Positions 38,000 through 47,629 of a stretch of 64,000 bases of DNA are shown piece by piece. Source of the stretch: Bin87 sp965222895 (GTDB lineage Bacteria; Chloroflexota; Dehalococcoidia; Lucifugimonadales; UBA3495); contig CBDCVB010000002.1 in assembly GCA_965222895.1 (NCBI GenBank), positions 744,001 to 808,000 on the forward strand. The letters are read 5' to 3'. Both the position numbers and the translations under genes were made by a program. The notes beneath the pieces were generated by a model, which saw nothing but the letters and a program-made list of their open reading frames with translations, was not told where the DNA came from and ran no database searches. How positions within the stretch are numbered: position 1 is the stretch's first letter; the number at the start of each line of letters is the position of its first letter.

Positions 38000-38868
38000 A
38001 TGCGAGCAATTGACATCCACGCCCACATTACTCCCCAGTGCTTCTGGCGCGGCACCAGCGACGGCGGAAGCTGGCACGGATTGCGGTGGGAAAGAGACGG
38101 CCGGGGCCAGGAGCTGCTGGTATCGGGCCAGGAGAGGGGACAGCTCCCGCCCAAATCCAGTTGGACGCCGGAGCAGCGTCTGGCCGACATGGACTCACTG
38201 GGCGTGGACGTACACGTGGTTTCTCCGTTTACCGGGCTTTACAACTACCACCTGGACACCGCGCTGGCCGTGGCCACGTCCCGCGAAACCAACGACGAGA
38301 TCGGGCAAATGACCCGATCCTGGCCGGACCGTTTCGCCGGCCTGGCGACCCTACCCATGCAGGACGTCGATGCCGCCGTAGCAGAACTGGATCGGGTAAT
38401 GGTCCAGATGGGTTTCAAGGGCGCCGTTATCAACGACCATGTAAATGGCAGGATGCTGGACGAATCGGAATACCTCCCCTTCTGGCAAGCGGCGGAGCAA
38501 TTGGGCGCGTTGATTCTGTTCCACCAGGGCGGCGACACCGTGGTCAGTCCACGCATCCGTCGCTACCACCTTCCCAATACAATCGGCAACCTGGCGGACC
38601 GGACGTTGACCTTCGCCTCCCTGGTGATGGGCGGAGTCATGGATGCCTGCCCTGACCTGAAAATTTGCCTGTCCCACGGCGGTGGGTACGCCTGTTACGG
38701 CGCCGGCCGCATGGATCGAGGTTGGGGCAGGGGCTGAGCGAAGAGGAAAGTCAGAGCATGGAGCGCCCCTCTGCTTACCTCTCCCGTTTTTACTATGACT
38801 GCTTCACAGCGCGATATGGGCCATGGTGGTTTGACCGCTGACCAGATCCAACAACGTCAACCGCAAAA
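38000..38868 (+). pseudogene. Amidohydrolase (ACMSD-like), frameshifted and deleted
   Basis: Starts well: AIDIHAHITPQCFW with the metal-binding HxH, then LGVDVHVVSPFTGLYNYHLD, RFAGLATLPMQD, and SHGGGYACYGAGRMDRGW. A one-base loss near 38728 shifts the frame; the correct continuation is seen in another frame (QGLSEEES, AYLSRFYYDCFT). It then jumps to LTADQIQ and NVNRKIA, so about 100 codons carrying the last metal ligand are gone. The longest intact frame (38000-38737) is therefore a truncated, probably dead, amidohydrolase-2 enzyme. Confidence 0.8.
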
Positions 38869-39271
38869 TCGCCTGAAAGGGGTGTCTGATTCCCCGGGGC
38901 TTCCGCGGGTCCGGCACTTGTTCCAAGCTCTTGAAAAGGGATTCCACCGTCGTTTCCATAACCTAACACCTCCCATTCGCCCTCTCTCCCTGCTCTTTTA
39001 TCCCTTTTAGATTGACTTTGAAATCGTCCTAATCCAGCAGCCAGGACGATTGCAAAGTTGCCGAGAATCCGTTAGCCGAGAATCCGTTAGTGGTGAGCCT
39101 GTCGAACCATAAATGGATTCTGATTACCCGCTCTTCGACGAGATCAGGGCCAACGGTTTGGGCGCTTTGATGACTTTGCAATCGTCCTGTCCAGCAGCAG
39201 CAGAGCATTGTCCATTGCGCGATTTTATGCCATTATGGGCCGATAATAATATGCTAGGAGCTGTGAAAATC
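38869..39271. repeat. Intergenic region with short inverted and tandem repeats
   Basis: No gene. ACTTTGAAATCGTCCT (39015-39030) pairs with AGGACGATTGCAAAGT (39043-39058) and recurs directly as ACTTTGCAATCGTCCT (39173-39188), each next to CCAGCAGC. A 15-bp unit starting CCGAGAATCC is doubled at 39061-39090, followed by GTGAGCCTGTCGAACCA, a type of mini-repeat also hinted at in 54340-54366. Confidence 0.65.
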
Positions 39272-42200
39272 ATGTTGAGTCTCCTCACCTTTACCCTCCC
39301 CCCCTCGGCAAAAACGCCATTCGGCGCTATATCCCCTTCGGCATCCTGGCCGGCCTGGTTGCCGCCGCCGTCTTGCTCGTCCTTCCGGCGCTGCCGGCGG
39401 CGCAATCCGCCAACAGCGCTCCCACTTTCAGTGGTCCGACTGACACCCGCAGCGTCAAAGAGAACCGCTGCGCCGGCACGGCGGTAGGAAGCCCCGTCAT
39501 CGCCAACGACGCCGTTGGGGACGTAAGCACAACGATTGTGAAATCGGAGGGAAAGGTCAGCGGTTTCAGCGATGCAACCTCAAAAACTCTGGTAAAGACG
39601 GAGGAAGACCCCAGTCCGCCGCTTTTCGACGAGGGCTATGACATCAGCCGCGACGTTGATGAAAATGTCCCGGTCGGCACAAACATCGGGGCGCCTGTGG
39701 TGGCGCAGGATCCGGAGCAGGCTGGCCCGGTCAGCTATTCACTGCGCGGTGACCTTTCCCAGCGGCTGTTCGCGATAGACTCGGCCAGCGGCCAGCTGAG
39801 CACCGCTGGGGAAATTGACTACGAGACGGCCTGGGCAGGATCCGATTTCCAATATCGCTGGATTGACGTGGAGGCTACTGACAACGATGGTCAAAGCCGG
39901 GTCACCCGGGTAATCCTTCAGGTGAATGACCAGAGCGGAGAACTGACCGGGCCGGCCAATCTCGTGGTCACCCCGGTCCTTGGAGGGTTGGACGTCAGCT
40001 GGGACGTGGTGCCCGGCGCCATCGAATACCGGGTGGACTGGCGCGCGCAACTATACGGCCCACCCAAACACCTGACTTGGAAAGCGTGGGAATTGAAGAA
40101 TACCTGGGCATTCGTAACCGGCACGTCCTATCAGATACGGGGCCTGGTGTCTGGCGTACCCTACCAGGTGCGAGTAAGCGCCAAGAATGCGGAAGGTTAC
40201 GGCGAACCGGTTTTCGACTACAACGCTTGGCGCAACCAGATACCCCTAGGGGATCCGCCGCGGTGTGGGCCAGGCAACAGTACGCCCTACTTCGTAGAGA
40301 GCCCCACCACGATTCGCGGCGTAGTGGAGGGAACCGCCGCCAATACCCCCATTGGCAGCCCCGTCAGAGCCTATGACTGCGATGAAAGCGACACGCGTTT
40401 GATATATGCCTTCAATACGTCTTCCGGCGACCACGCCGACTTCACGCTGGACACCGCCACCGGCCAGCTGAAAACCAGGAGCGCCTTGTCCTATGGGACC
40501 AAGAGCAGCTACCAGGTCATCATTCAGGTGCAGGACGGCAAAGACCGCTGGGGAGACGCCGACTCCGGATTCGACGACAGCATCACCGTAACGATACAGG
40601 TAGAAGAGGAGAACCGGAACGAGCTGCCACCGCCCGACCATTTTACATACTCTCCTGTTGAGAACGGGCTGCTTCTCAGTTGGCGGCACCCCAAGATGCC
40701 GATGGGCAGCAGCTACTCCTACCACGCCGACAGCTACCGGGTGGAGTACCGGCTGCGTCCCGACTCTGATTACGGCTTGGACCCAGTGTCCTGGGGTACT
40801 CCGGTGTATCGGGATGTTGCCCCCGGCGAAGTCCCCGTGACTATAACCGGCCTCCAGAATCATAAGGTCTATGCCCTGCGGGTGCAGGCCGTGAATTCCG
40901 ACGGCTACGGTCTTTGGACTGAATATATTAAGGCTGTACCCTTAGATCCTTCCACCGAGGTCTCCGATAAACATGCCCTCGAAATAGCCGGCGTCGTCCC
41001 GGACGTGGTGGACGCCCAGGCGCCCCCGGCGCCCACTCATGTTCGCTACGAGCCTCTTGAGATCGGGCTGGTTATCCATTGGCGGCAGCCTGACCTGACC
41101 GGCAAGCCGGCGGTTACCGACTATCAGGTGGAGTACCGGTGGAACTACGGCGGCGAACCCACGTATATGCAGTCTTGGAGTCCTCCAAGCTATCAGGATG
41201 TTCCTGCTTCCGACAGGAGCCTGCGCCTAACCACCAGGCTCCGGCATCTCGGGTGGTATGCCCTACGGGTGCGGGCCAGGAATTCCGCCGGTTACGGTGC
41301 GTGGAGTGAATTTGTGGACGTTCGTTACTCCCCGGTCCCCAAGGGCACAACACCCGCGCCGGCGACTGTAGCAACGGTGCCCGTATCCGCGTCAGCCGCC
41401 GGCGGAGCTCCCCGCCAACCTGCGGTCTGGCAACCTGCGCGGCGAGCCGCAGTCCGATGGGTCGGTGCTGATTAGCTGGGACGCAGTTGCCGAAGCCGGA
41501 GCGGATGCCTTTTATCGGGTGGCCCGGCGTTCGGACGCCGACGGGAGCTACCGCGTCATCGCCAGACGGGTCATTGACGCCGACGGGGACGGCCGGGTGG
41601 AGTACCGGGACGACGGTGGGCAGCTGAAGCCGGCCAGACCTACCGCTACCGGGCGCGCGTCTTGAACGGCGCCGGGAAGAGACTGGGCGACTGGTCAAAG
41701 ACGGTCAGGGTCACCGCGCCGCCAGCGCGGAATCGGAACCGCCGGTCAACGGCCCCGGCCTATGCCGACGCCAGCGTTGCGTTGAGCGTGGCGGAGAACA
41801 CGGCGGCCGGGTCGGACATCGGCAACCCGGTTGCAGCCGCCGACCCGGACGCCGGGGACACCCTGACCTACTCGCTGAGCGGCGCAGACAAAGACCACTT
41901 CGCCATCGACGCCGCCACCGGCCAACTGCAAACCCACGGCGCGCTGGACTACGAGGGGCAGAGTTCCTACTCGGTGACCGTAACGGCCACCGACGGCGGC
42001 GGGCTGGCGGACAGCATTCCGGTGACCATCACGGTTACGGATGTGGCGGACAACCCGCCGGGCCAACCGGCCGCGCCGGAGATTATCAACGTGCAGCAAA
42101 CCTCCTTCCGGGTCACCTGGACGGCGCCGGCGGATGGTTCTTCGGCCATTGCCGGCTACGGCATCCAATACAAGTTGGTCTCGGCGTCAGACTCGGCTTA

Positions 42201-43665
42201 TGCCGATGTCAAGCCCACGCCCACTGGAACCGGCACCGGCTACAATCTGGTGAACCGGAGTGGGCAGACGGTAGCGGAGAGGACTTTTTACGCGGTGCGG
42301 GTGCGCGCCAGCAACACAGGGGGTTGGGGCCCCTGGTCGGCCGCGGCCGTTGCTTTCACAACCACCCCGGCCAACCAGGCCCCGGCCTTCGCCAATTCTT
42401 CCGTTACCCTGACGGTGGCGGAGAACACGGCGGCCGGGGCGGACATCGGCAACCCGGTTGCAGCCGCCGACCCGGACGCCGGGGACACCCTGACCTACTC
42501 GCTGAGCGGCGCAGACAAAGATCACTTCGCCATCGACGCCGCCAGCGGCCAGCTGCAAACCAAGGGCGCGCTGGACTACGAGGGGCAGAGTTCCTACTCG
42601 GTGACCGTAACGGCCACCGACGGCGGCGGGCTGGCGGACAGCATTCCGGTGACCATCACGGTTACGGATGTGGCGGACAACCCGCCGGGCCAACCGGCCG
42701 CGCCGGAGATTATCAACGTGCAGCAAACCTCCTTCCGGGTCACCTGGACGGCGCCGGCGGATGGTTCTTCGGCCATTGCCGGCTACGGCATCCAATACAA
42801 GTTGGTCTCGGCGTCAGACTCGGCTTATGCCGATGTCAAGCCCACGCCCACTGGAACCGGCACCGGCTATAATCTGGTGAACCGGAGTGGGCAGACGGTA
42901 GCGGAGAGGACTTTTTACGCGGTGCGGGTGCGCGCCAGCAACACAGGGGGTTGGGGCCCCTGGTCGGCCCCGGCCGTTGCTGTCACAACCAGCGGGGCCC
43001 CGGCCAACCAGGCCCCGGCCTTCGCCAATTCTTCCGTTACCCTGACGGTGGCGGAGAACACGGCGGCCGGGGCGGACATCGGCACCCCGGTAACGGCTGC
43101 CGACCCGGACGCCGGGGACACCGTGACCTACCGCCTGGGCGGCGACGATGCCGACCACTTTGCCATTGACTCCGCCAGCGGCCAGCTGCAAACCAAAGGG
43201 GACCTGGACTACGAGTCCACCACCTCTTACTCGGTAACGGTTACGGCCACCGACGGCGACGGCTTGTCGGCCAGCATCGCGGTGACCATCAGCGTTACGG
43301 ATGTGGACGAACGGCCTGCCGACCTCCGGCCCGACAACCTGCGCGCCGAGTTGCAGCCCGGCGGAGCGGTACTGGTTAGCTGGGACGCTCCGGACGGAGC
43401 CGGAGCGGATGCCTTTTATCGGGTGGCCCGGCGTCCGGACGCCGATGGGCACTACCGCTTCATCGCCCGACGGGTCATTGACGCCGACGGGGGCGGAAGG
43501 GTGGAGTACCGGGACGACGGCGGGGAGCTGGCAGCCGGCCAGACCTACCGCTACCGGGCGCGCGTCTTCAACGGGGACGGGAAGAAGCTGGGCAATTGGT
43601 CGAAGGCGGTTAAGGTCACCGTGCCGCCGGCCGCCGACGCCAGCGCGGAAGGGAAATCGTCGTGA
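39272..43665 (+). CDS. Secreted cadherin/fibronectin-III repeat protein, with three apparent frameshifts
   Basis: About 1460 residues if three single-base shifts are repaired. Start ATG 39272 has AGGAG upstream but enters the frame of its signal peptide (YIPFGILAGLVAAAVLLVLP) only if the C7 run at 39298-39304 were C8. Then cadherin-like domains (VDENVPVGTNIG, FAIDSASGQLS) alternate with FN3 domains (YRVDWRAQLYG, YALRVQAVNSDGYG). Further shifts lie near 41385 and 41625, where the frame returns as ISWDAVAEAGADAFYRVARR and YRYRAR. The last part (41662-43665) holds near-identical tandem repeats. No sorting signal or C-terminal helix. Probably an adhesin, either phase-variable, decayed or hit by assembly indels. 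Confidence 0.8.
41788..43047 (+). repeat. 627-633 bp tandem duplication inside the adhesin
   Basis: Unit 1 (41788-42414, 627 bp) and unit 2 (42415-43047, 633 bp) are nearly identical at DNA level; a third, more diverged partial unit follows. Each codes one cadherin plus one FN3 domain (VAENTAAG.DIGNPVAAADP to WGPWSA). Confidence 0.92.
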
Positions 43666-44084
43666 ACGGGACCCCTTCTTTCGCCGGGGGCGGCCAGCTT
43701 ATGAACGTGGCGTAGAACACCGTCGCCGGCGCGGTTCTTTCACCGGCGGAGCAGGGCAGGGCCTTTCGGTGCCATGACAACCGGAAGACCTTGCCTTTGT
43801 GGTAAAGCGGCGCTGTTACGTTCCGCTTCCTCCGGCCCATCCTGCTGATGTTCGGCCCCCAGCTGGGGCCGCGCGTCGTCAAGTTCGTCCGCGCCGTGTA
43901 CCGGCTGCACCGGGATTCCCGCGTCAACATCAAGAAAACCCCTGGCAGAGACACTCCCGAAGTATGAATAGTTCACCCATCGTCATTGCGAGCGCAGAGT
44001 GGCAATCCTGCTGCCCCGAGCCGGCCCGCATTGGCGTAATTCAGCGCTTTCGCGCCGCCGGCTAGGCTTGCGGAGCGTTTGCCT
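43666..44084. other. Region without a confident gene
   Basis: Only a short frame ending at 43967 (LMFGPQLGPRVVKFVRAVYR and a basic tail) without SD. A partial GTCATTGCGAGCG motif at ~43982 resembles one arm of the 141-bp repeat. Confidence 0.45.
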
Positions 44085-44304
44085 GATCGGGCTGTTCGGC
44101 GCAACTGACGGGTTGCCGCACCACTACACGATCGTTTCCAACGGCGCGGAACGGGTGTTGGGGTCGAAAGAAGTGGGGGTCGTCGTCAATCCCGGAGACC
44201 ACATCATCTGCCTCTCCTCCGGCGGAGACGGTCACGGTCGCCTGGAAGACCGGGATAAAGAGGCATTAACATGGGACCTGAAAAACGGTTATGTGACTGG
44301 TTGA
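44085..44304 (+). pseudogene. Hydantoinase B / oxoprolinase 3' remnant
   Basis: The frame ends VVVNPGDHIICLSSGGDGHG, RLEDRD, then ALTWDLKNGYVTG, the pattern that closes HyuB proteins (GGGGYG, ERDPEAV, DV.NGYVS). Only the last ~70 codons remain. The rest of the ~550-residue gene is absent. Confidence 0.65.
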
Positions 44305-44319
44305 GCAAGGAGAACGGCT

Positions 44320-44463
44320 CACGCGTACCCACTGTAATCTGTCATTGCGAGCGTAGCGTGGCAATCTCGTTGCCGTAGCAACGGCGGTTCGCCGACGTGT
44401 GTTCAACCTCATCGAGATTGCCACGTCGCTGCGCTCCTCGCAATGACACAGTGGGCACGCATG
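44320..44463. repeat. ~144-bp palindromic repeat (copy 2)
   Basis: Closely similar to 36644-36784, with the same GCGTACCCACTG..GTCATTGCGAGCG and CTCGCAATGACA..GTGGGCACGC ends. Lies between the HyuB remnant and the FAH gene's 3' end. Confidence 0.85.
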
Positions 44464-44483
44464 AGGGGAGAACGGCGGCCAGC

Positions 44484-45266
44484 CTACTCCTCCGCCACCA
44501 CGTAATTCCGCAGTGTGCCGATACCGCTGATCTCCACCTCTATAGTGTCTCCGGGGAATATGTCACCGTCGGCTCCCTGGGTTCCCATCCACAGGACATC
44601 GCCAGGGTACAGAGTGGCATAGTTGCTGAGTTCGTGAATCCAGGTGGCGGTGTCCCAAATCTGGTCGGCCGACGAAAAGTCCTCCCACACCTGGCCGTTG
44701 TGGCGGACAGTGATGCGGAACCCCTTCGGGTCGAGATCGGTGACAATCCATGGGCCCATGGGCTTCCAGGTATCGCAATTTTTGCCCCGGAACATGGTGC
44801 GGTCGGCCTGCTGCCAGGGCCGCTGGCTGATGTCGTTGCCTATGGTATAGCCGAAGACGTAGTCCAGGGCTTGGTTGACTGGCACGTTACGGGCTTGTTT
44901 GCCAATAACCACCGCCAGTTGGCCTTCCGGCTGAACCGCGCCGGAGCAATCGCCAGGAACGACAATGTTATCTTCCGTCCCGACGATGGCGTGGACTGAC
45001 CGATAGTTGGGTGAGGGGCGGTCTGGATACGCGGGAGGCGCTCCTCGCCGCGCGGCCATACCTTCCACGTGTCCCCGGTAGTTGGGGCCAGCGGCGTACA
45101 GCATCGGGGGCCGGATGGGCGCCAGCAGCTTCACTTCGTCCAGGGCATAAGAATGGTTGGTGACGGCATAGTCCTCCAACGGGTTGCCCCACACCTCGGT
45201 CACGTTGTTGCCTTCCACGATGCCAAAACTGGTCTTCTCGCCTATTTGAAAGCGGCACCAAATCAT
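44484..45266 (-). CDS. Fumarylacetoacetate hydrolase-family protein
   Basis: 260 residues, FAH fold. The family acts on diketo- or oxo-acids with a bound Mg/Mn. Ligand region: Glu114 and Gln116 in PEGQLAVVIG (normally E-x-E), Asp145 in TIGNDISQR. GKNCDTWKPMGPW and PGDVLWMGTQGADGD are typical. Gln in place of the second acidic ligand may weaken metal binding. AAGGAG seven bases before ATG 45266. Third gene of a minus-strand run with a D-2-hydroxyacid dehydrogenase and a monooxygenase, which suggests a small catabolic operon. Confidence 0.9.
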   Translation of the reverse strand: MIWCRFQIGEKTSFGIVEGNNVTEVWGNPLEDYAVTNHSYALDEVKLLAPIRPPMLYAAGPNYRGHVEGMAARRGAPPAYPDRPSPNYRSVHAIVGTEDNIVVPGDCSGAVQPEGQLAVVIGKQARNVPVNQALDYVFGYTIGNDISQRPWQQADRTMFRGKNCDTWKPMGPWIVTDLDPKGFRITVRHNGQVWEDFSSADQIWDTATWIHELSNYATLYPGDVLWMGTQGADGDIFPGDTIEVEISGIGTLRNYVVAEE

Positions 45267-45298
45267 GGGTCATCTCCTTTTGAGACCGTTGTTTGAGG

Positions 45299-46264
45299 CT
45301 ATTCGGGAGTCACCAACGATTCAGCTTCTGCACCGGATAGCACCCTCAGGATGTTAGCGCAAGCGAAATTGGCCGCCCGCAGCGCCGTTTCACCGCTTTG
45401 GCCAGCCATGTGAGGGGTTATGACCACGTTGCCCAAGTCGAATAACGGGTTGTCCGGCGGCGTTGGCTCCACCTCCAGAACGTCCAATCCCGCCCCGGCA
45501 ATCTTCCCTTCCGTGAGAGCCCGATAGAGCGCTGCCTCGTCCACCACTGGCCCCCGACAAGCGTTGATCAAGAAGGCCGTTGGCTTCATCATCTCAAACT
45601 CGCGGTCAGACATCATCCCCCTGGTGCGCCGCGTCAAAGGCACGTGGAGGCTGACGATGTCGGAGGACTCCAACAGTTCGTCAAAAGGCACGGGTTCAGC
45701 CTTGAGTTCCCGTTGGACGTCCTGCGGAATGTCGATGAGGTCGTGGTAAATCGTCCGGGTGTCGAACCCGGTGAGTCTCTTGGCGACGTGTTTGCCAATG
45801 CGCCCAAGTCCAACAATACCCACCGTCTTGTCAGTGATCTCCGACAGTTCGGTCTGATAAAGAGCGCCGCGCCATTGACGTTGCCGGGTGGTGCTGTCCC
45901 ATTGAGCCATCAGGTTCCTGCCGATGCTTATCATCAAGGCAATGGTTTGCTCCGACACCGAGATGGCGTTGGCTCCGCCGTTGTTTGCTACCGGAATGCC
46001 CATCTCCAGGATGGTCTCCAGATCCAACCGGTCGTAACCCGCGCTGAGGGTTTGGATCAATTTCACGTTGGGGCATTCCTGCAGTACGTTGACCGAAATG
46101 TCGCTGGATATGATAGCGTCGGCTGCGCGGCATAGGTCTATTTTTTCCGCCTCCGATAAAGCGGGGTCCACAACCGTAATCTCCAAGTCGTCGGGGGCCT
46201 GGCCCAGCATCACCTCGGCGCGTCCTCCCACACCGCTGAAATAAGCAACTTTCCAAGTGGGCAT
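45299..46264 (-). CDS. D-isomer 2-hydroxyacid dehydrogenase
   Basis: 321 residues. NAD-binding VGIVGLGRIGKHVAKRL, catalytic Arg region NACRGPVVDEAALYRAL, Glu region GAGLDVLEVEPTP, and His in ITPHMAGQSGE. Oxidises or reduces 2-hydroxy/2-oxo acids. I start at ATG 46264: AGGAG sits nine bases before it, while the in-frame ATG 46273 touches the SD itself. In the operon between the monooxygenase and the FAH gene. Confidence 0.93.
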   Translation of the reverse strand: MPTWKVAYFSGVGGRAEVMLGQAPDDLEITVVDPALSEAEKIDLCRAADAIISSDISVNVLQECPNVKLIQTLSAGYDRLDLETILEMGIPVANNGGANAISVSEQTIALMISIGRNLMAQWDSTTRQRQWRGALYQTELSEITDKTVGIVGLGRIGKHVAKRLTGFDTRTIYHDLIDIPQDVQRELKAEPVPFDELLESSDIVSLHVPLTRRTRGMMSDREFEMMKPTAFLINACRGPVVDEAALYRALTEGKIAGAGLDVLEVEPTPPDNPLFDLGNVVITPHMAGQSGETALRAANFACANILRVLSGAEAESLVTPE

Positions 46265-46320
46265 TTTGGCCATCTCCTTTAGAACGTCTCAAACCTTGTA
46301 GCGTCTGTAACCCGGAGCCG

Positions 46321-47283
46321 TCAGGTGACGAAGGGCAGAACTTCTTCGGTGAACCGCGCCATCTGACCCATCTGGTCGGGAGCAGCGAACCTGACGATGA
46401 AGTAATCGGCCCCGCGTTCTTGGTACGCCTCTATCGCGTCGATGCACTGCTGGGGCGGGCCGAATACGCACAGCAGTTGTTTGCTGATTACGTCGTAGGG
46501 GACGCTGTAGTAGGCCCGCATGAATTGGTCGCCTTCGGCCAGGGCGGCGTCGGTATCATCCTGCAGATTCACCGAGACATACAGGCAGCGGCCTATGCCC
46601 GCCGGATCCCGGCCCGATTCCCCGGCGCATTGTTCGATCCTTTCCCAGCAGCGATCGAACAACTCCACCGACGGGACGTTGGTTATCCAGGCGTCGCCCA
46701 GCTCGGCGACCCTGGCCAGGCCCCGGCGCACCCAGTTGCTGGAAATCCAGAGGGGGATGGACGGCTGGACCGGTCGGGGTTCCAGCGCGACGTTCTGGAG
46801 TGGGTAGAACTCCCCGGACGTGCTGACCGGCTCTCCCGTCCATAGGGCGCGCATGGTGCGGATGCTCTCCTCCATTCGGGAGGCCCGTTCCGTTATCGGA
46901 ACGCCGACCGCCGCGTGCTCATCGACGAACATCCGGTTGTTGCTGCGCCCCGCGCCGAGGCCCAGGATGGTGCGCCCGCCGGAGATGTTGTCGATGGTGG
47001 CTGCGGCGTGGGCCAGGTGGACGGGATGGCGCAGGGCGTTGAGCAGGACGGCGGTTCCGACCTTGACCCGGTTGGTGCGCGCGGCGATGGCGGCCATGGC
47101 GGTCAGGGGTTCCAGGCGCGGTTTGGAGGTAATGCTGTCGCCAACCCAGACGGAGTCATAGCCAAGCCGCTCTGCGGTCTCGGCCATCTGCCAGGTCAGT
47201 TCCACTCTTGGGCCGCCGCTGTCGGCGTACACCAGCACGCCCCTGGTGGGAAGCAGGACCCCAAAGTTTTTCACAAGTGCCAT
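46321..47283 (-). CDS. Luciferase-like monooxygenase
   Basis: 320 residues. Family stretches: ETAERLGYDSVWVGDSITS, RVKVGTAVLLNALRHPVHLA, NISGGRTILGLGAGRSNNRM, RASRMEESIRTMRALWTGEP. The style is that of F420-dependent LLM enzymes, but flavin choice cannot be read from sequence. GGAGG ten bases upstream. Leads the run monooxygenase / D-2-hydroxyacid dehydrogenase / FAH. Confidence 0.92.
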   Translation of the reverse strand: MALVKNFGVLLPTRGVLVYADSGGPRVELTWQMAETAERLGYDSVWVGDSITSKPRLEPLTAMAAIAARTNRVKVGTAVLLNALRHPVHLAHAAATIDNISGGRTILGLGAGRSNNRMFVDEHAAVGVPITERASRMEESIRTMRALWTGEPVSTSGEFYPLQNVALEPRPVQPSIPLWISSNWVRRGLARVAELGDAWITNVPSVELFDRCWERIEQCAGESGRDPAGIGRCLYVSVNLQDDTDAALAEGDQFMRAYYSVPYDVISKQLLCVFGPPQQCIDAIEAYQERGADYFIVRFAAPDQMGQMARFTEEVLPFVT

Positions 47284-47323
47284 TCCGTCCGATTCCTCCC
47301 GGGCCAGAGTGTGTTGTCAAATA

Positions 47324-47428
47324 CCGTCATTCCCGCGAAAGCGGGAATCCAGTGGCAGCAGTCGTTAATCAAGGTTCTGATTTCATCATCATACCCGCTC
47401 TGGACTCCCGCTTTCGCGGGAGGGACGG
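47324..47428. repeat. Palindromic intergenic repeat
   Basis: Arms CCGTCATTCCCGCGAAAGCG... (47324-47352) and its near reverse complement (47400-47428). Each arm is itself a CCCGCGAAAGCGGG hairpin. Common type of intergenic repeat in bacteria; lies between two divergent monooxygenase genes. Confidence 0.85.
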
Positions 47429-47629
47429 GTTGGTTTGATTATCGTCATCAGGCTCTGGCGTTTATCCGTGGTTTGGGCGCCGGGGGCATTATACATAAAG
47501 GATAAAGGAATTGGCCGTCGATTCCCGGTGTCAGGCGGGAGGAACAGTTATACTGGCACGGCGAATTGCCATATTTGAGATGAAACCCTGCCTGAGCCTG
47601 ATCGGAGAACCTGAAGGAGGAACACGCCA

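Noticed and set aside
41746..43452. Minus-strand frames across the adhesin repeats
   Set aside because: They mirror the tandem repeat and have no independent support.
43848..43967. Short peptide MFGPQLGPRVVKF...
   Set aside because: No SD or similarity; cannot be told from chance.
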